This document shows, piece by piece, positions 1 through 8,670 of a DNA stretch of 64,000 bases. Each line of letters begins with the position of its first letter. Position 1 is the first letter of the stretch. The notes below the pieces were generated by a model. That model saw only the letters and a program-made list of their open reading frames with translations, was not told the DNA's origin and did not search any database. The position numbers and the translations under genes were made by a program. This stretch comes from Salinisphaera sp049568105 (GTDB taxonomy: Bacteria; Pseudomonadota; Gammaproteobacteria; Nevskiales; Salinisphaeraceae): contig NZ_CP145335.1 in NCBI RefSeq assembly GCF_049568105.1, positions 1,054,001 to 1,118,000 of the forward strand, given 5' to 3'.

Positions 1-526
1 GGTGAAACACGCCGATGTACCAGGAACGGCGAAGCTGTTGTAACAGCGCGGCCGGGCGGATCGCTCGCGCGCTTCGCAGATAGCGGCCAAGATGGTCGAG
101 ACAGGGCCCAGATAGGGTCGTGAAGGTCGCGATCCGCTCGGCCATGGCCGGATCGGTGGCGGCTTCCCAGCTCTGGATTGATCCCCAGTCGTGGCCGATC
201 AGATGGATCGCCGCGGTGGGTGAAGCCCAGTCGATAACCGCGGCCAAGTCGTGCTTGAGATGCTCGAGACGATAGGCCAGCGGCGAGTGGGGCCGCTCGG
301 AGCGGCCGGCACCGCGAACATCGTAGCGCACGCAGAAGAAATGCCGGGCCAGACGATCGATCAGCCGATCCCAGACATGGGCTGTATCCGGATAGCCATG
401 CACGAATACCAACGCAGGCTGTGCCGGGTCGCCGTCCGTATAGCAGGCCAGCCGTACATTGTCGCCGTCGATGACGGCATCGGGCGCACGGTCGGGGCTA
501 TACACCACAGTGGCCTTGGACGGCAT
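1..526 (-). CDS. Alpha/beta-hydrolase, epoxide hydrolase type (3' end beyond window)
   Basis: Only the N-terminal 175 residues are inside the window; the gene runs off the left edge. The ATG at 526 opens with MPSKATVVYSPD. The fold is recognisable from the oxyanion-hole segment LVFVHGYPDTAHVWDRL, the DVRGAGRSERP strand-turn, and the nucleophile elbow GHDWGS, where Asp replaces the Ser of lipases. An Asp nucleophile followed by Trp is typical of epoxide hydrolases and haloalkane dehalogenases. Downstream residues such as SGPCLDHLGRYLR and SWYIGVFH resemble the hydrolase half of EphD-type proteins, which continue into a short-chain dehydrogenase domain. Whether this protein is such a fusion cannot be seen here. 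Substrate unknown. Confidence 0.8.
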   Translation of the reverse strand, partial: MPSKATVVYSPDRAPDAVIDGDNVRLACYTDGDPAQPALVFVHGYPDTAHVWDRLIDRLARHFFCVRYDVRGAGRSERPHSPLAYRLEHLKHDLAAVIDWASPTAAIHLIGHDWGSIQSWEAATDPAMAERIATFTTLSGPCLDHLGRYLRSARAIRPAALLQQLRRSWYIGVFH

Positions 527-945
527 GACAGATCCGCAACGGGCGTGGGCCTAAGAACGTGGCACAAGCCGGCGAGGTGCGCAACGAGATAGGCCCAGGC
601 GCGGACAGAACTAGGCCGCTGGTCCGGTCGCATCCGGCCAAAGAGCGGGTGCGTTGCGGTAATATCTGGTGCCGGGCGGAATGGCCGAGCCGCCTCCTGC
701 CACGGTCTATCGCGATCGACGGCCCCATTCAATGGATCGGGGCATCGTGCGATCCGCGGAACGCCGTAGCGCGCCGGCGCTTGGCTGCCAACGCTTCTGA
801 TCTGTCCAGGCGCGGATGGGTTCTACGACCGCAACAGTGCCCGATGCGCCGGTCGAAAAACCGGCAAGGGTTGGAGGCTCCGGGCGAGGTTGGACCAGCC
901 AACCGCGCCCGGAGCGTTTCTAATACGCAGGCCGTGGCCTGGGAA
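527..945. other. Intergenic region between ribB end and hydrolase start
   Basis: About 420 bases between the stop of ribB and the start of the hydrolase, both on the minus strand. I see no convincing gene: reading frames here lack start-site signals and recognisable protein sequence. The one clear structure is the long inverted repeat at 877-915, listed separately. The hydrolase promoter is expected in the part nearest 530-650, but I could not assign one. Confidence 0.5.
877..915. repeat. Long inverted repeat downstream of ribB
   Basis: A ten-base arm gctccgggcg (877-886) pairs perfectly with cgcccggagc (906-915). After one A/G mismatch, the inner arm ggttgg (888-893) pairs with ccaacc (899-904) around the five-base loop accag. 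It lies 31 bases past the ribB stop on the minus strand and could end ribB transcription. No T-run follows the stem on the minus strand, so it is not a canonical intrinsic terminator. Confidence 0.6.
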
Positions 946-1605
946 TCAGGCGTAGGCGCTGGTATCGCGGCTGAGTGCGTTGTCGCGAAAGCGCGCGATT
1001 TCGTCGATGGTCAGTACCGGCATGTCGTAGCGGGCCGCGTAGGCCTCGATATCGGCGTTGCCGGCCATGGTGCCGTCATCGTTCATCAGCTCGCAGAGCA
1101 CGGCAGCAGGGCGCAGGCCGGCCAGAATCGCGATATCCAAGGCGCCTTCGGTATGCCCGCGCCGGGCGAGCACGCCGTCGTCGTTGGCACGCAACGGAAA
1201 GACGTGGCCAGGGCTGACGATAGCCTTCGTATCGCCATCGAGGGCTTCTAGAGAAGCCGCGATCGTGCGCACCCGGTCGGTGGCGGATACGCCGGTAGTG
1301 ACCCCGGTTGCGGCCTCAATGCTCACGGTAAAGCCGGTATGGTTTTTCGATTGGTTGTTCGACACCATCTGCGGCAGACCCAGGGCATCGATCTCGGCGC
1401 CGCGAAAACACAGGCAGACGATGCCGGAGCCATCGCGGATCATTTTGGTCATGGTGTCGACGGTCAGATTTTCTGCTGCGGCGACGATATCGGCTTCGTT
1501 TTCGCGGTCGGAATCGTCGAGCAAAAGCACGGGCCGGCCGGCTCGATAGGCAGCGATGGCGGCGGTGAGCCGCGGACAATCGTGGGATTCGATAGATGCT
1601 GACAT
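946..1605 (-). CDS. ribB: 3,4-dihydroxy-2-butanone 4-phosphate synthase
   Basis: RibB converts ribulose 5-phosphate to formate and 3,4-dihydroxy-2-butanone 4-phosphate, the four-carbon unit of riboflavin. Family landmarks visible include the acidic active-site stretch DDSDRENEADIV, SGIVCLCF, TGVSATDRVRTI, SPGHVFPLRA and RRGHTEGALDIA. At 219 residues it matches the stand-alone E. coli RibB (217), so there is no fused GTP cyclohydrolase II domain. I chose the ATG at 1605 because AGAGGA lies seven bases upstream; the in-frame ATG at 1623 has no ribosome-binding site and would add six unrelated residues. An FMN riboswitch directly upstream indicates feedback control by flavin. Cytoplasmic. Confidence 0.95.
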   Translation of the reverse strand: MSASIESHDCPRLTAAIAAYRAGRPVLLLDDSDRENEADIVAAAENLTVDTMTKMIRDGSGIVCLCFRGAEIDALGLPQMVSNNQSKNHTGFTVSIEAATGVTTGVSATDRVRTIAASLEALDGDTKAIVSPGHVFPLRANDDGVLARRGHTEGALDIAILAGLRPAAVLCELMNDDGTMAGNADIEAYAARYDMPVLTIDEIARFRDNALSRDTSAYA

Positions 1606-1686
1606 GAAACGTCCTCTTGTCATGGAGTCAACGTTTCAGGGCTAGGCGAGAAGGCTCGCACCGACCATGGGCCGGACTGCCGCCAC

Positions 1687-1831
1687 GCGTCTTCTTTCAT
1701 CCGGACTATCACCGTCGGCTCTGGACTCTGACCAGATCTGCTGACCTTCCGCGAAAGCGAAAGCGCTCGTGGGCTCGGCCGTCATCGCGGCCCTACCACC
1801 GGTGGGGAATTGCACCCCGCCCTGAAGACGC
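1687..1831 (-). promoter_or_regulatory. FMN riboswitch (RFN element) controlling ribB
   Basis: Read on the minus strand, the leader of ribB carries the conserved RFN blocks in order. The 5' part has CTTCAGGGCGGGGTGCAATT then CCCCACCGGTGGT. Next come a variable helix, a GAGCCCACGAGCGC stretch, TCAGCAGATCTGGTC and the 3' closing part GTGATAGTCCGGATGAAAG followed by AGAAGACG, which pairs with the 5' CGTCTTC. It binds FMN and normally represses the downstream riboflavin gene through transcription or translation. The 3' boundary is about 80 bases from the ribB start. Which expression platform is used is not clear from the sequence. Confidence 0.95.
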
Positions 1832-1929
1832 TGTCGATTGTAGCCGACCGATCGTCGCGACGCACGGCCTGCGTCATACACCCCGTCGGCAGGTGGCCGC
1901 CAACGGGGTGTACGAGCGTGATCGTGCGA

Positions 1930-3030
1930 TCAGCCGTTCTGGTCGCCGCTTTCGGTGAGCATGCCGTTGGTGCCGGCCGGGAAGAAGGCAGCCTCGGGCA
2001 CCGAGCCCATGCTCGGCCCGACTGCGTTGCGGGTCAGGTAGGCAATGTTGTGTACCTGCTGCGGCGTACGGCTGAAGGTAATGCCGTGGCCATCGGTCGG
2101 CACGATATTGCTGGCCTCGTAGTCGGTCCCGTAGAGGGTGACCGAATCGTTGTCGCTGGCAATGCCCTGATCGTCGTCGCTGTCGCCATCGAGACTATCC
2201 CGCGCATCGGAGATCGCATCCACGATGGCGCCGACCGTGATATCGCTGCCGCTGCCCTGATCCTGAAATACGACTTGATCGCCCATGCCGGTCAGCAGTG
2301 TTCGCACCAAGCCTGCGTGATAGCCCTCGACCGAGAGGATACCCGCCGCGGCAGTCAGATAATCACGATCGCGGATATACGCCGCACCCCCTTTGTAAGC
2401 GGTCACGCCCACGTCTTCGAAGATGAAAGCGCCCAGTAGAAACTGTAAAGGCGAGGCGAACGGGTTGAAGGTAAAACCATCCGGCGGGGTCACGCCGGCG
2501 CCGTCGAAGGCGGCCGCGGCCGCGGCCTGAAACGAGCTCTGCAGATTGATCGCCGGGCGCGCCACGGCACCGTCGCCCAGGGCGCTGCGCAGGAATTGGA
2601 CATGATGCAGTTCGTCGGCCGCGATTTCGGCAGCATAGCGGCCGATCAGCGCTTCGCCGCCGAAATCGACCTGTGAGCCACCAGTAACGTCGCCGGCATT
2701 GCCATTACCCGAAATATCGCGGTCCTGGAGACCGCTGCCGGTGACCGCGCGCAGATAGAACTCGGCTTCTAGATATTCGAGATTGAGAGCGAAATTCAGT
2801 ACCGCCTGATCGCTCGGGCCGTTGATGACGACCGTATTCTGGTCGTTGCCGTCGTCGGCGATGGCGGTGTTGTCGTCATCGCTGCAGGCGCCGAGCAGGG
2901 CACTGCCGACCAGCCCGGCGGTATACATGCCACTGTTGGCCAGAAAACGACGCCGACTGCGGCTGACCGGCCGGCCGGTCGTGGCATCGATGATTTCCGG
3001 GTTGTTAACGCTAACGTCTGAATTGTTCAT
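1930..3030 (-). CDS. Exported ferritin-like domain protein
   Basis: A 366-residue protein with a PF13668-type (desiccation-associated) ferritin-like domain. Residues 25-30 (SRRRFL) followed by a hydrophobic stretch and LLGAC form a twin-arginine-like signal ending at Cys49, so it may be both Tat-exported and lipidated. The four-helix-bundle helices carry carboxylate and histidine pairs: LEYLEAEFY, DELHHVQFL, FEDVGVTAY and SVEGYHAGL, the usual metal-ligand spacing. The acidic tract CSDDDN follows the signal cysteine. ATG 3030 is preceded by GGGGA; the longer in-frame extension is uncharged by signal-peptide logic and was rejected. Role is inferred as periplasmic or surface metal or stress protection; no enzymatic activity is shown. 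Confidence 0.8.
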   Translation of the reverse strand: MNNSDVSVNNPEIIDATTGRPVSRSRRRFLANSGMYTAGLVGSALLGACSDDDNTAIADDGNDQNTVVINGPSDQAVLNFALNLEYLEAEFYLRAVTGSGLQDRDISGNGNAGDVTGGSQVDFGGEALIGRYAAEIAADELHHVQFLRSALGDGAVARPAINLQSSFQAAAAAAFDGAGVTPPDGFTFNPFASPLQFLLGAFIFEDVGVTAYKGGAAYIRDRDYLTAAAGILSVEGYHAGLVRTLLTGMGDQVVFQDQGSGSDITVGAIVDAISDARDSLDGDSDDDQGIASDNDSVTLYGTDYEASNIVPTDGHGITFSRTPQQVHNIAYLTRNAVGPSMGSVPEAAFFPAGTNGMLTESGDQNG

Positions 3031-3431
3031 GGTTGGGTCCCCAAGCTCACACTGAGTTCGTTGTTGTTGGATGCGCTCGACGAGCGGGCGTGTTGCTATG
3101 TTTCGGGATTCGATCACCCGCAGCCGCCGAGCCTGGCGCACTTATGCGCCTAGTTAGGAGTTACGTGGATTACGCAAAACGGATTCAAAAAAACGCATCT
3201 ATACCGCGAAAGTCTTAGATCGCGATGTTTTTCGGAATAGATGAGCCAGACGGGCAGCGTTGTCATGGGCGCGAGCGTGCGCAGCCGGGCGACTATTGCC
3301 CGGCGTACTGATGGGCGCATTCGCGCTGGGCGCGGTTTTGGCAGGCCAGTATTCCAAACGTTGTTGCTGGTTCGCCTTTCTTTAGTAGACAATGGCGAAC
3401 CTTTGTCAAGACGTAGTCGGGGATTGTTGTA
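3031..3431. other. Divergent promoter region, ferritin-like gene and tkt
   Basis: The 400 bases between the ferritin-like gene (minus) and transketolase (plus) hold no convincing gene. A lower-GC patch around 3160-3240 is a likely promoter area. Ahead of tkt, TTGCTG (3364-3369), 16 bases, then TAGACA (3386-3391) is a weak sigma70-like candidate. No operator palindrome stood out. Confidence 0.35.
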
Positions 3432-5432
3432 ATGCCCTCAAGACGAGATCTCGCTAACGCGATTCGTATCCTGGCCATGGACGCTGTCCAGAAAGCCAAC
3501 ATCGGTCATCCGGGTATGCCGATGGGCATGGCCGACATCGCGGAAGTGCTGTTCAACGATCATATGAAGTTCAATCCGGCCAATCCGGAATGGGCCGATC
3601 GAGATCGCTTTTTGCTGTCGAACGGGCATGGCTCGATGCTGCAGTACGCCGCGCTCCATCTGACCGGCTATGATATGTCGCTCGACGACATCAAGAACTT
3701 CCGGCAGCTGCATTCAAGAACGCCGGGCCATCCGGAAAACACCGAAACCCCGGGCGTGGAAACGACCACCGGTCCGCTGGGCCAGGGGTTGGCCAACGCC
3801 ATTGGCATGGCGCTCGGCGAAGCGGTACTGTCCTCGCAGTTCAACACCGCTGATCACCAAGTGATCGATCACCACACCTATTGCTTTGCCGGTGATGGTT
3901 GCCTGATGGAAGGCATCTCGCACGAAGCCTGCTCGCTGGCCGGCACGCTGGGCCTGGGCAAGCTGATCGTGTTCTACGATGACAACGGCATTTCTATCGA
4001 TGGTGAAGTGAAGGGCTGGTTCACCGACGATACGCCGGCTCGTTTCGAAGCCTATGGCTGGCAGGTGGTGCGCAACGTCGACGGCCATGACGCCGGCGAA
4101 ATCAATACCGCCATCGAGACCGCCAAGAAAGAAACGTCCAAACCCACCCTGATCTGCTGCAAGACGGTGATCGGCTACGGTGCGCCCAACATGAAGGGCA
4201 CCGCCAAGGTCCACGGCGCGCCGCTGGGCGACGAAGAAGTCGCGGCCAGTCGCAAGGAACTGGGCTGGTCGGACGAAACGCCCTTCCATATTCCGGACGA
4301 TATCTATAGCGCCTGGGATCATCGCGACGCCGGCGCTGCCGTCGAGAAATCCTGGAAGGATGTTCACGATGCTTATGTGAAAGCCAACCCCGAACTGGCG
4401 GCCGAACTTGATCGCCGGCTATCGGGCAAGATGCCGGCGGACTGGGAGTCGGGCATCGCCAAGCTGATCGAATCCACCCAGGCCGATGGCAAGCGGACTG
4501 CGACCCGTAAATCTTCCAAGGCCGTGCTGGGTGCGGTATGGAACCTGCTGCCGGATCTGTTCGGCGGTTCGGCCGATCTGTCGGGCTCGAACGGCACCGA
4601 TTTCGACGGCCATAAAGCGATCACCGCCGAGGATTACAACGGCAACTATGTCTACTACGGCGTGCGTGAATTCGGCATGTCGGCGATCACCAACGGCCTG
4701 AGCCTGCACGGCGGGTTTATACCGTTCGGGGCCACGTTCCTGACGTTCTCCGATTACGCCCGCAACGCGGTGCGCATGGCTGCGCTGATGAAATCGCGCA
4801 ATGTGTTCGTCTATACCCATGACTCTATCGGCTTGGGCGAGGATGGTCCGACCCATCAGCCGGTCGAGCATCTGGCCTCGCTGCGTCTGATCCCGAATCT
4901 GCATGTCTGGCGGCCGGGCGACGATGTCGAGGTCGCGGTCGCCTGGAAGGCGGCGATCGAACGCGAGGACGGGCCCTGTGCGCTGGCCCTGTCGCGTCAG
5001 GACGTCGACCACCAGGATCGCGATGCCGATACCGTTGCTGCGATCGCGAAGGGGGGGTATGTGCTGCGTGATACCGACGGCACCCCGGACGCGCTGGTAA
5101 TGGCCACTGGCTCCGAGCTGGAACTGGCGGTAGCCGCGGCCGACAAGCTGCGCGACGAGATCGCAGTGCGGGTGGTATCCATGCCCTGTGTGGACGTGTT
5201 CCGGGAACAGCCCGCCGCGTATCGTGATAGCGTTCTTGACCCGTCGGTTACGGCCCGCGTCGCGGTGGAAGCCGGGGTGTCCGATGGCTGGATCGGCTAT
5301 GTCGGGCCGACCGGTCAGGTCGTTGGCGTGGACCAGTTCGGTCTATCGGCGCCGGGCCCCGAGGTCTACAAGGAACTCGGCGTGACCGTGGATGGCGTGG
5401 TGGCTGCACTACGCCATCAGGTCGGCAGCTGA
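3432..5432 (+). CDS. tkt: Transketolase
   Basis: Thiamine-diphosphate enzyme moving two-carbon ketol units between sugar phosphates in the non-oxidative pentose phosphate pathway. At 666 residues it matches E. coli TktA (663). The N-terminal AANxIRxLxMDAVQKANxGHPG-type opening is present, with the ThDP/magnesium motif starting GDGCLMEGISHEA at residue 154. The phosphate and donor-site loop DSIGLGEDGPTHQPVEHL is near residue 465. The C-terminal domain is complete. ATG 3432 follows GGGGAT. The gap gene begins 42 bases downstream, so tkt-gap-pgk is probably one sugar-phosphate transcription unit with partial termination before pgk. Confidence 0.97.
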   Translation: MPSRRDLANAIRILAMDAVQKANIGHPGMPMGMADIAEVLFNDHMKFNPANPEWADRDRFLLSNGHGSMLQYAALHLTGYDMSLDDIKNFRQLHSRTPGHPENTETPGVETTTGPLGQGLANAIGMALGEAVLSSQFNTADHQVIDHHTYCFAGDGCLMEGISHEACSLAGTLGLGKLIVFYDDNGISIDGEVKGWFTDDTPARFEAYGWQVVRNVDGHDAGEINTAIETAKKETSKPTLICCKTVIGYGAPNMKGTAKVHGAPLGDEEVAASRKELGWSDETPFHIPDDIYSAWDHRDAGAAVEKSWKDVHDAYVKANPELAAELDRRLSGKMPADWESGIAKLIESTQADGKRTATRKSSKAVLGAVWNLLPDLFGGSADLSGSNGTDFDGHKAITAEDYNGNYVYYGVREFGMSAITNGLSLHGGFIPFGATFLTFSDYARNAVRMAALMKSRNVFVYTHDSIGLGEDGPTHQPVEHLASLRLIPNLHVWRPGDDVEVAVAWKAAIEREDGPCALALSRQDVDHQDRDADTVAAIAKGGYVLRDTDGTPDALVMATGSELELAVAAADKLRDEIAVRVVSMPCVDVFREQPAAYRDSVLDPSVTARVAVEAGVSDGWIGYVGPTGQVVGVDQFGLSAPGPEVYKELGVTVDGVVAALRHQVGS

Positions 5433-5474
5433 GCGCACACGAATACAGTTCAATTCCAAGTTCGAGGAGCGAAC

Positions 5475-6482
5475 ATGGCAGTCAAGATTGGTATCAACGG
5501 CTACGGTCGTATCGGCCGCAATGCGTTGCGTGCCCTGTATGAAAGCAAGCGCACCAACGAAATCGAGATCGTGGCGATCAACGACCTGGGCGATGCGCAG
5601 ATGAACGCGCATCTGACCCAGTACGATACTGCCCACGGCGCCTTCCCCGGCGAAGTCAAGGCCGACGGTGAAGACCTCGTTGTCAACGGCGACCGTATCA
5701 AGGTGCTGTCCGAGCGCGACCCAGCCAACCTGCCCTGGGGCGATCTGGGGGTCGAGGTCGTGCTGGAATGCACCGGTCTGTTCACCAGTGAAGAAAAAGC
5801 CAGTGCCCACCTCAAGGGCGGCGCCAAGAAGGTGTTGATCTCGGCCCCGGCCGGCGACGCCAAGACCGTGGTCTACGGCGTGAACCATGAAACGCTGACC
5901 GCCGACGACAAGGTCGTGTCGAACGCGTCCTGCACCACCAATTGCCTGGCGCCGCTGGTCAAGCCGTTGCACGAAGCCTTCGGCATCGAGTACGGGTTGA
6001 TGAACACCATCCACTCGTACACTAACGACCAGGTGCTGTCGGATGTCTATCACAAGGACATCCGCCGGGCCCGTAGTGCGACCCAGAACATGATCCCGAC
6101 CAAGACCGGCGCGGCCGCCGCGGTGGGTTTGGTGCTGCCGGAGCTCAACGGCAAGCTGGATGGCTTCGCGGTGCGCGTGCCGACCATCAACGTCTCCTTC
6201 GTTGATCTGTCGGCCACGGTTTCGAAGGATGTCACGGTCGAGCAGGTCAACGAAGTCCTGAAGAACGCCGCCAACGGCGAACTCAAGGGCGTGCTGGCCT
6301 ATACCGAAGAAGAGCTGGTCTCCCAGGACTACAACCACGATCCGGTATCGTCCACGGTCGATTCCAAGCTGACCAAGGTTGCCGGCGGCCGGCTGATCAA
6401 GGTCTGCTCCTGGTACGACAACGAGTGGGGCTTTTCCAACCGTATGCTGGATACGGCTCTGGCGCTCGCCAACGCCGGCTGA
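5475..6482 (+). CDS. gap: Glyceraldehyde-3-phosphate dehydrogenase
   Basis: Phosphorylating NAD-dependent GAPDH of glycolysis and gluconeogenesis, 335 residues, cytoplasmic tetramer. The Rossmann motif INGYGRIGRNALR is at the N-terminus, and the active-site signature SCTTNCLAPL places the catalytic Cys at residue 153. HSYTNDQ, RRARSATQNMIPT and the C-terminal SWYDNEWGFSNRM are intact. The start ATG follows GAGGAG with seven bases spacing. The gene follows tkt and ends just before a strong intrinsic terminator, with pgk beyond it. Cofactor preference is inferred from family similarity only. Confidence 0.97.
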   Translation: MAVKIGINGYGRIGRNALRALYESKRTNEIEIVAINDLGDAQMNAHLTQYDTAHGAFPGEVKADGEDLVVNGDRIKVLSERDPANLPWGDLGVEVVLECTGLFTSEEKASAHLKGGAKKVLISAPAGDAKTVVYGVNHETLTADDKVVSNASCTTNCLAPLVKPLHEAFGIEYGLMNTIHSYTNDQVLSDVYHKDIRRARSATQNMIPTKTGAAAAVGLVLPELNGKLDGFAVRVPTINVSFVDLSATVSKDVTVEQVNEVLKNAANGELKGVLAYTEEELVSQDYNHDPVSSTVDSKLTKVAGGRLIKVCSWYDNEWGFSNRMLDTALALANAG

Positions 6483-6506
6483 TCGGCCGACGACAAAGCA
6501 AGCCTA

Positions 6507-6539
6507 CAAAGACCGGACACTGTCCGGTCTTTGTTTTTG
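6507..6539 (+). terminator. Intrinsic terminator between gap and pgk
   Basis: A perfect 13-base inverted repeat, CAAAGACCGGACA (6507-6519) and TGTCCGGTCTTTG (6521-6533), is followed directly by TTTTTG. This is a strong rho-independent hairpin after gap. It should lower or separate pgk expression from tkt-gap, implying either read-through or a promoter in 6540-6624. Confidence 0.9.
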
Positions 6540-6624
6540 CGGCGACTGCCCGCAGAATCTTTTTGAATACGAGCCGGAGACGATCGACTCCGGCCGAGAC
6601 GCAATCGTGACCAAAGGACCCGAT

Positions 6625-7803
6625 ATGACCATGCTTTCGATGGACGACGTCGATCTCGCCGGCAAGCGCGTACTGATCCGGGAAGATCTCAACGTGCCGG
6701 TAAAAAACGGTGAAGTGACCTCGGCCGCGCGTCTGCGCGCCTCGTTGCCGACCATGCAAAAAGCCATGGCAGCCGGGGCCAAGGTCATGGTCATGGCCCA
6801 TCTCGGCCGGCCGACCGAGGGCGAACCCTCGGAAGAGGATAGCCTGGCGCCGGTCGCGAAATGGCTGTCCGAAGAGCTCGGCCGCGATGTGCCGCTGGTC
6901 AAGGATTGGCTGGACGGCGATATCCAGGTCTCGGACGGCGAAATGGTCGTCTGCGAGAACGTGCGCTTCAACGTGGGTGAGAAAGCCAACGACGAAGCGC
7001 TGGCCAAGAAGATGGCCGATCTGTGCGATGTCTATGTCATGGATGCCTTCGGCACCGCCCATCGCGCCCAGGCCTCGACCGAGGGTGTGGCCCGTTTTGC
7101 ACCGGTCGCCTGTGCGGGTCCGTTGCTGATGGGCGAGGTCGAAGCCCTGCAGGCTGCGATGAACGATCCGAAGCGGCCGCTGGTGGTGATCGTCGGCGGC
7201 TCCAAGGTCTCGTCCAAGCTGGAGCTGCTTAAGTCGTTGTCCACGCTGGCCGATCAGTTGATCGTCGGCGGCGGCATCGCCAACACTTTCCTGGCGGCGG
7301 CTGGCTATGATGTCGGCGGTTCGCTGTATGAGGCCGACCTGGTGGATTCGGCCCAGGCCATCCTCGAGGATATCCGCTCCCGCGGCGGCGATATCCCGTT
7401 GCCGCAAGACGTGATCGTGGCTAAGGAGCTGTCCGAGAACGCGACCGCGACCGAGCGGGCGATCGATGCGGTCGGCGACGATGAAATGATTCTGGATATC
7501 GGTCCGAAAGCCCGCGAAACGATGGGCGATATCCTGAAGAACGCTGGCACCATCGTCTGGAACGGCCCGGTCGGCGTATTCGAGATCGATGCCTTCGGCG
7601 GCGGCACCGAAGCTTTGTCGAAAGCGATCGCGACCAGCGATGGGTTTTCGATTGCCGGCGGTGGCGATACGCTCGCGGCGATCGAGAAATACGGCGTAGC
7701 CGATGATGTGTCCTATATCTCGACCGGTGGTGGTGCCTTTCTGGAGTTTCTGGAAGGCAAGACCCTGCCGGCGATCGCCGTGCTGCGCGAACGCGGCCAG
7801 TAA
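6625..7803 (+). CDS. pgk: Phosphoglycerate kinase
   Basis: Transfers phosphate between 1,3-bisphosphoglycerate and ADP. The 392 residues are close to E. coli Pgk (387). MTMLSMDDVDLAGKRVLIREDLNVPV aligns at the N-terminus without offset, which supports ATG 6625 (AGGA seven bases upstream) over the in-frame GTG at 6607. Substrate-binding MVMAHLGRPTEG, the hinge region, GGSKVSSKLELL and the nucleotide-binding C-terminal GGGDTLAAIEKYG are all present. The next gene starts six bases after the stop, so the MoxR/VWA pair is probably cotranscribed with pgk. Confidence 0.97.
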   Translation: MTMLSMDDVDLAGKRVLIREDLNVPVKNGEVTSAARLRASLPTMQKAMAAGAKVMVMAHLGRPTEGEPSEEDSLAPVAKWLSEELGRDVPLVKDWLDGDIQVSDGEMVVCENVRFNVGEKANDEALAKKMADLCDVYVMDAFGTAHRAQASTEGVARFAPVACAGPLLMGEVEALQAAMNDPKRPLVVIVGGSKVSSKLELLKSLSTLADQLIVGGGIANTFLAAAGYDVGGSLYEADLVDSAQAILEDIRSRGGDIPLPQDVIVAKELSENATATERAIDAVGDDEMILDIGPKARETMGDILKNAGTIVWNGPVGVFEIDAFGGGTEALSKAIATSDGFSIAGGGDTLAAIEKYGVADDVSYISTGGGAFLEFLEGKTLPAIAVLRERGQ

Positions 7804-7809
7804 ACGGTC

Positions 7810-8658
7810 ATGGCCACCGATTTCCAGGGCACCGAGCGCTATGTCGCCACCGATGATCTGAAGCTGGCCGTCAATGCGGCCGCGACCCTGGCGCGGCCGC
7901 TTCTAATCAAGGGCGAGCCGGGCACCGGCAAGACCATGCTCGCCGAGGAAGTCGCGGCCGGGCTCGGCAAGCCGCTCTATCAGTGGCATATCAAGTCCAC
8001 GACCAAGGCCGCCCAGGGGTTGTACGAGTACGATGCGGTCTCGCGGCTGCGCGATTCCCAGCTCGGTGATGCCCGGGTTCACGATATTGCCAACTACATC
8101 GTGCCGGGCCCGCTTTGGGAATGCTTCGTTGCCGATACCCAGCCGGTGCTGCTGATCGACGAGATCGACAAGGCCGATATCGAGTTCCCCAACGATCTGT
8201 TGCGAGAGCTCGATCGCATGGCCTTCGATGTTTATGAAACCCGCCAGACCATCGAGGCCCGGCACCGGCCGATCATCGTGATCACGTCGAACAATGAAAA
8301 GGAGTTGCCGGACGCCTTTCTACGGCGCTGTTTTTTCCATTTTATTGCCTTCCCCGATAAAGACACGATGCGCGAGATCGTCGGCGTGCATTTTCCCGAC
8401 ATCAAGAAGCAGCTGCTCTCCGATGCGCTGGATCTGTTCTTTGACGTGCGTGAGGTGCCCGGGGTCAAGAAAAAGCCTTCGACCTCGGAACTTCTTGACT
8501 GGCTGAAGCTGCTGCTGGCCGAAGATATTCCCACCGAGACCCTGCACGGTGAGACCGGTGATGCGCTGCCGCCGTTGCACGGCGCACTGCTGAAAAATGA
8601 ACAGGATGTGCATCTGTTCGAGCGGCTGGCCTTCATGAGCCGGCGCGGCCGTCGGTAG
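7810..8658 (+). CDS. MoxR-family AAA+ ATPase
   Basis: A 282-residue AAA+ ATPase. Walker A GEPGTGKT is at residues 35-42, Walker B LLIDEID at about 114-120, sensor-1 IVITSNNEKELPDAFLRRC follows, and the arginine-finger region is intact. MoxR ATPases act as chaperones that activate or insert metal cofactors into a partner, commonly paired with a VWA-domain protein; the partner here is the next gene, 12 bases on. Closest by architecture to the CoxD/NorQ/GvpN branch. No obvious client enzyme (CO dehydrogenase, NO reductase) lies nearby, so the substrate is unknown. The position right behind pgk is unusual. Confidence 0.9.
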   Translation: MATDFQGTERYVATDDLKLAVNAAATLARPLLIKGEPGTGKTMLAEEVAAGLGKPLYQWHIKSTTKAAQGLYEYDAVSRLRDSQLGDARVHDIANYIVPGPLWECFVADTQPVLLIDEIDKADIEFPNDLLRELDRMAFDVYETRQTIEARHRPIIVITSNNEKELPDAFLRRCFFHFIAFPDKDTMREIVGVHFPDIKKQLLSDALDLFFDVREVPGVKKKPSTSELLDWLKLLLAEDIPTETLHGETGDALPPLHGALLKNEQDVHLFERLAFMSRRGRR

Positions 8659-8670
8659 CCGGTATCGACC

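Noticed and set aside
877..915. Canonical rho-independent terminator for ribB
   Set aside because: The stem is strong but no T-run follows on the minus strand, so only an inverted repeat is claimed.
5409..6338. 309-codon open frame on the minus strand across gap
   Set aside because: It is antisense to an intact GAPDH, lacks a ribosome-binding site and family resemblance, and such long antisense frames are expected in GC-rich coding DNA.
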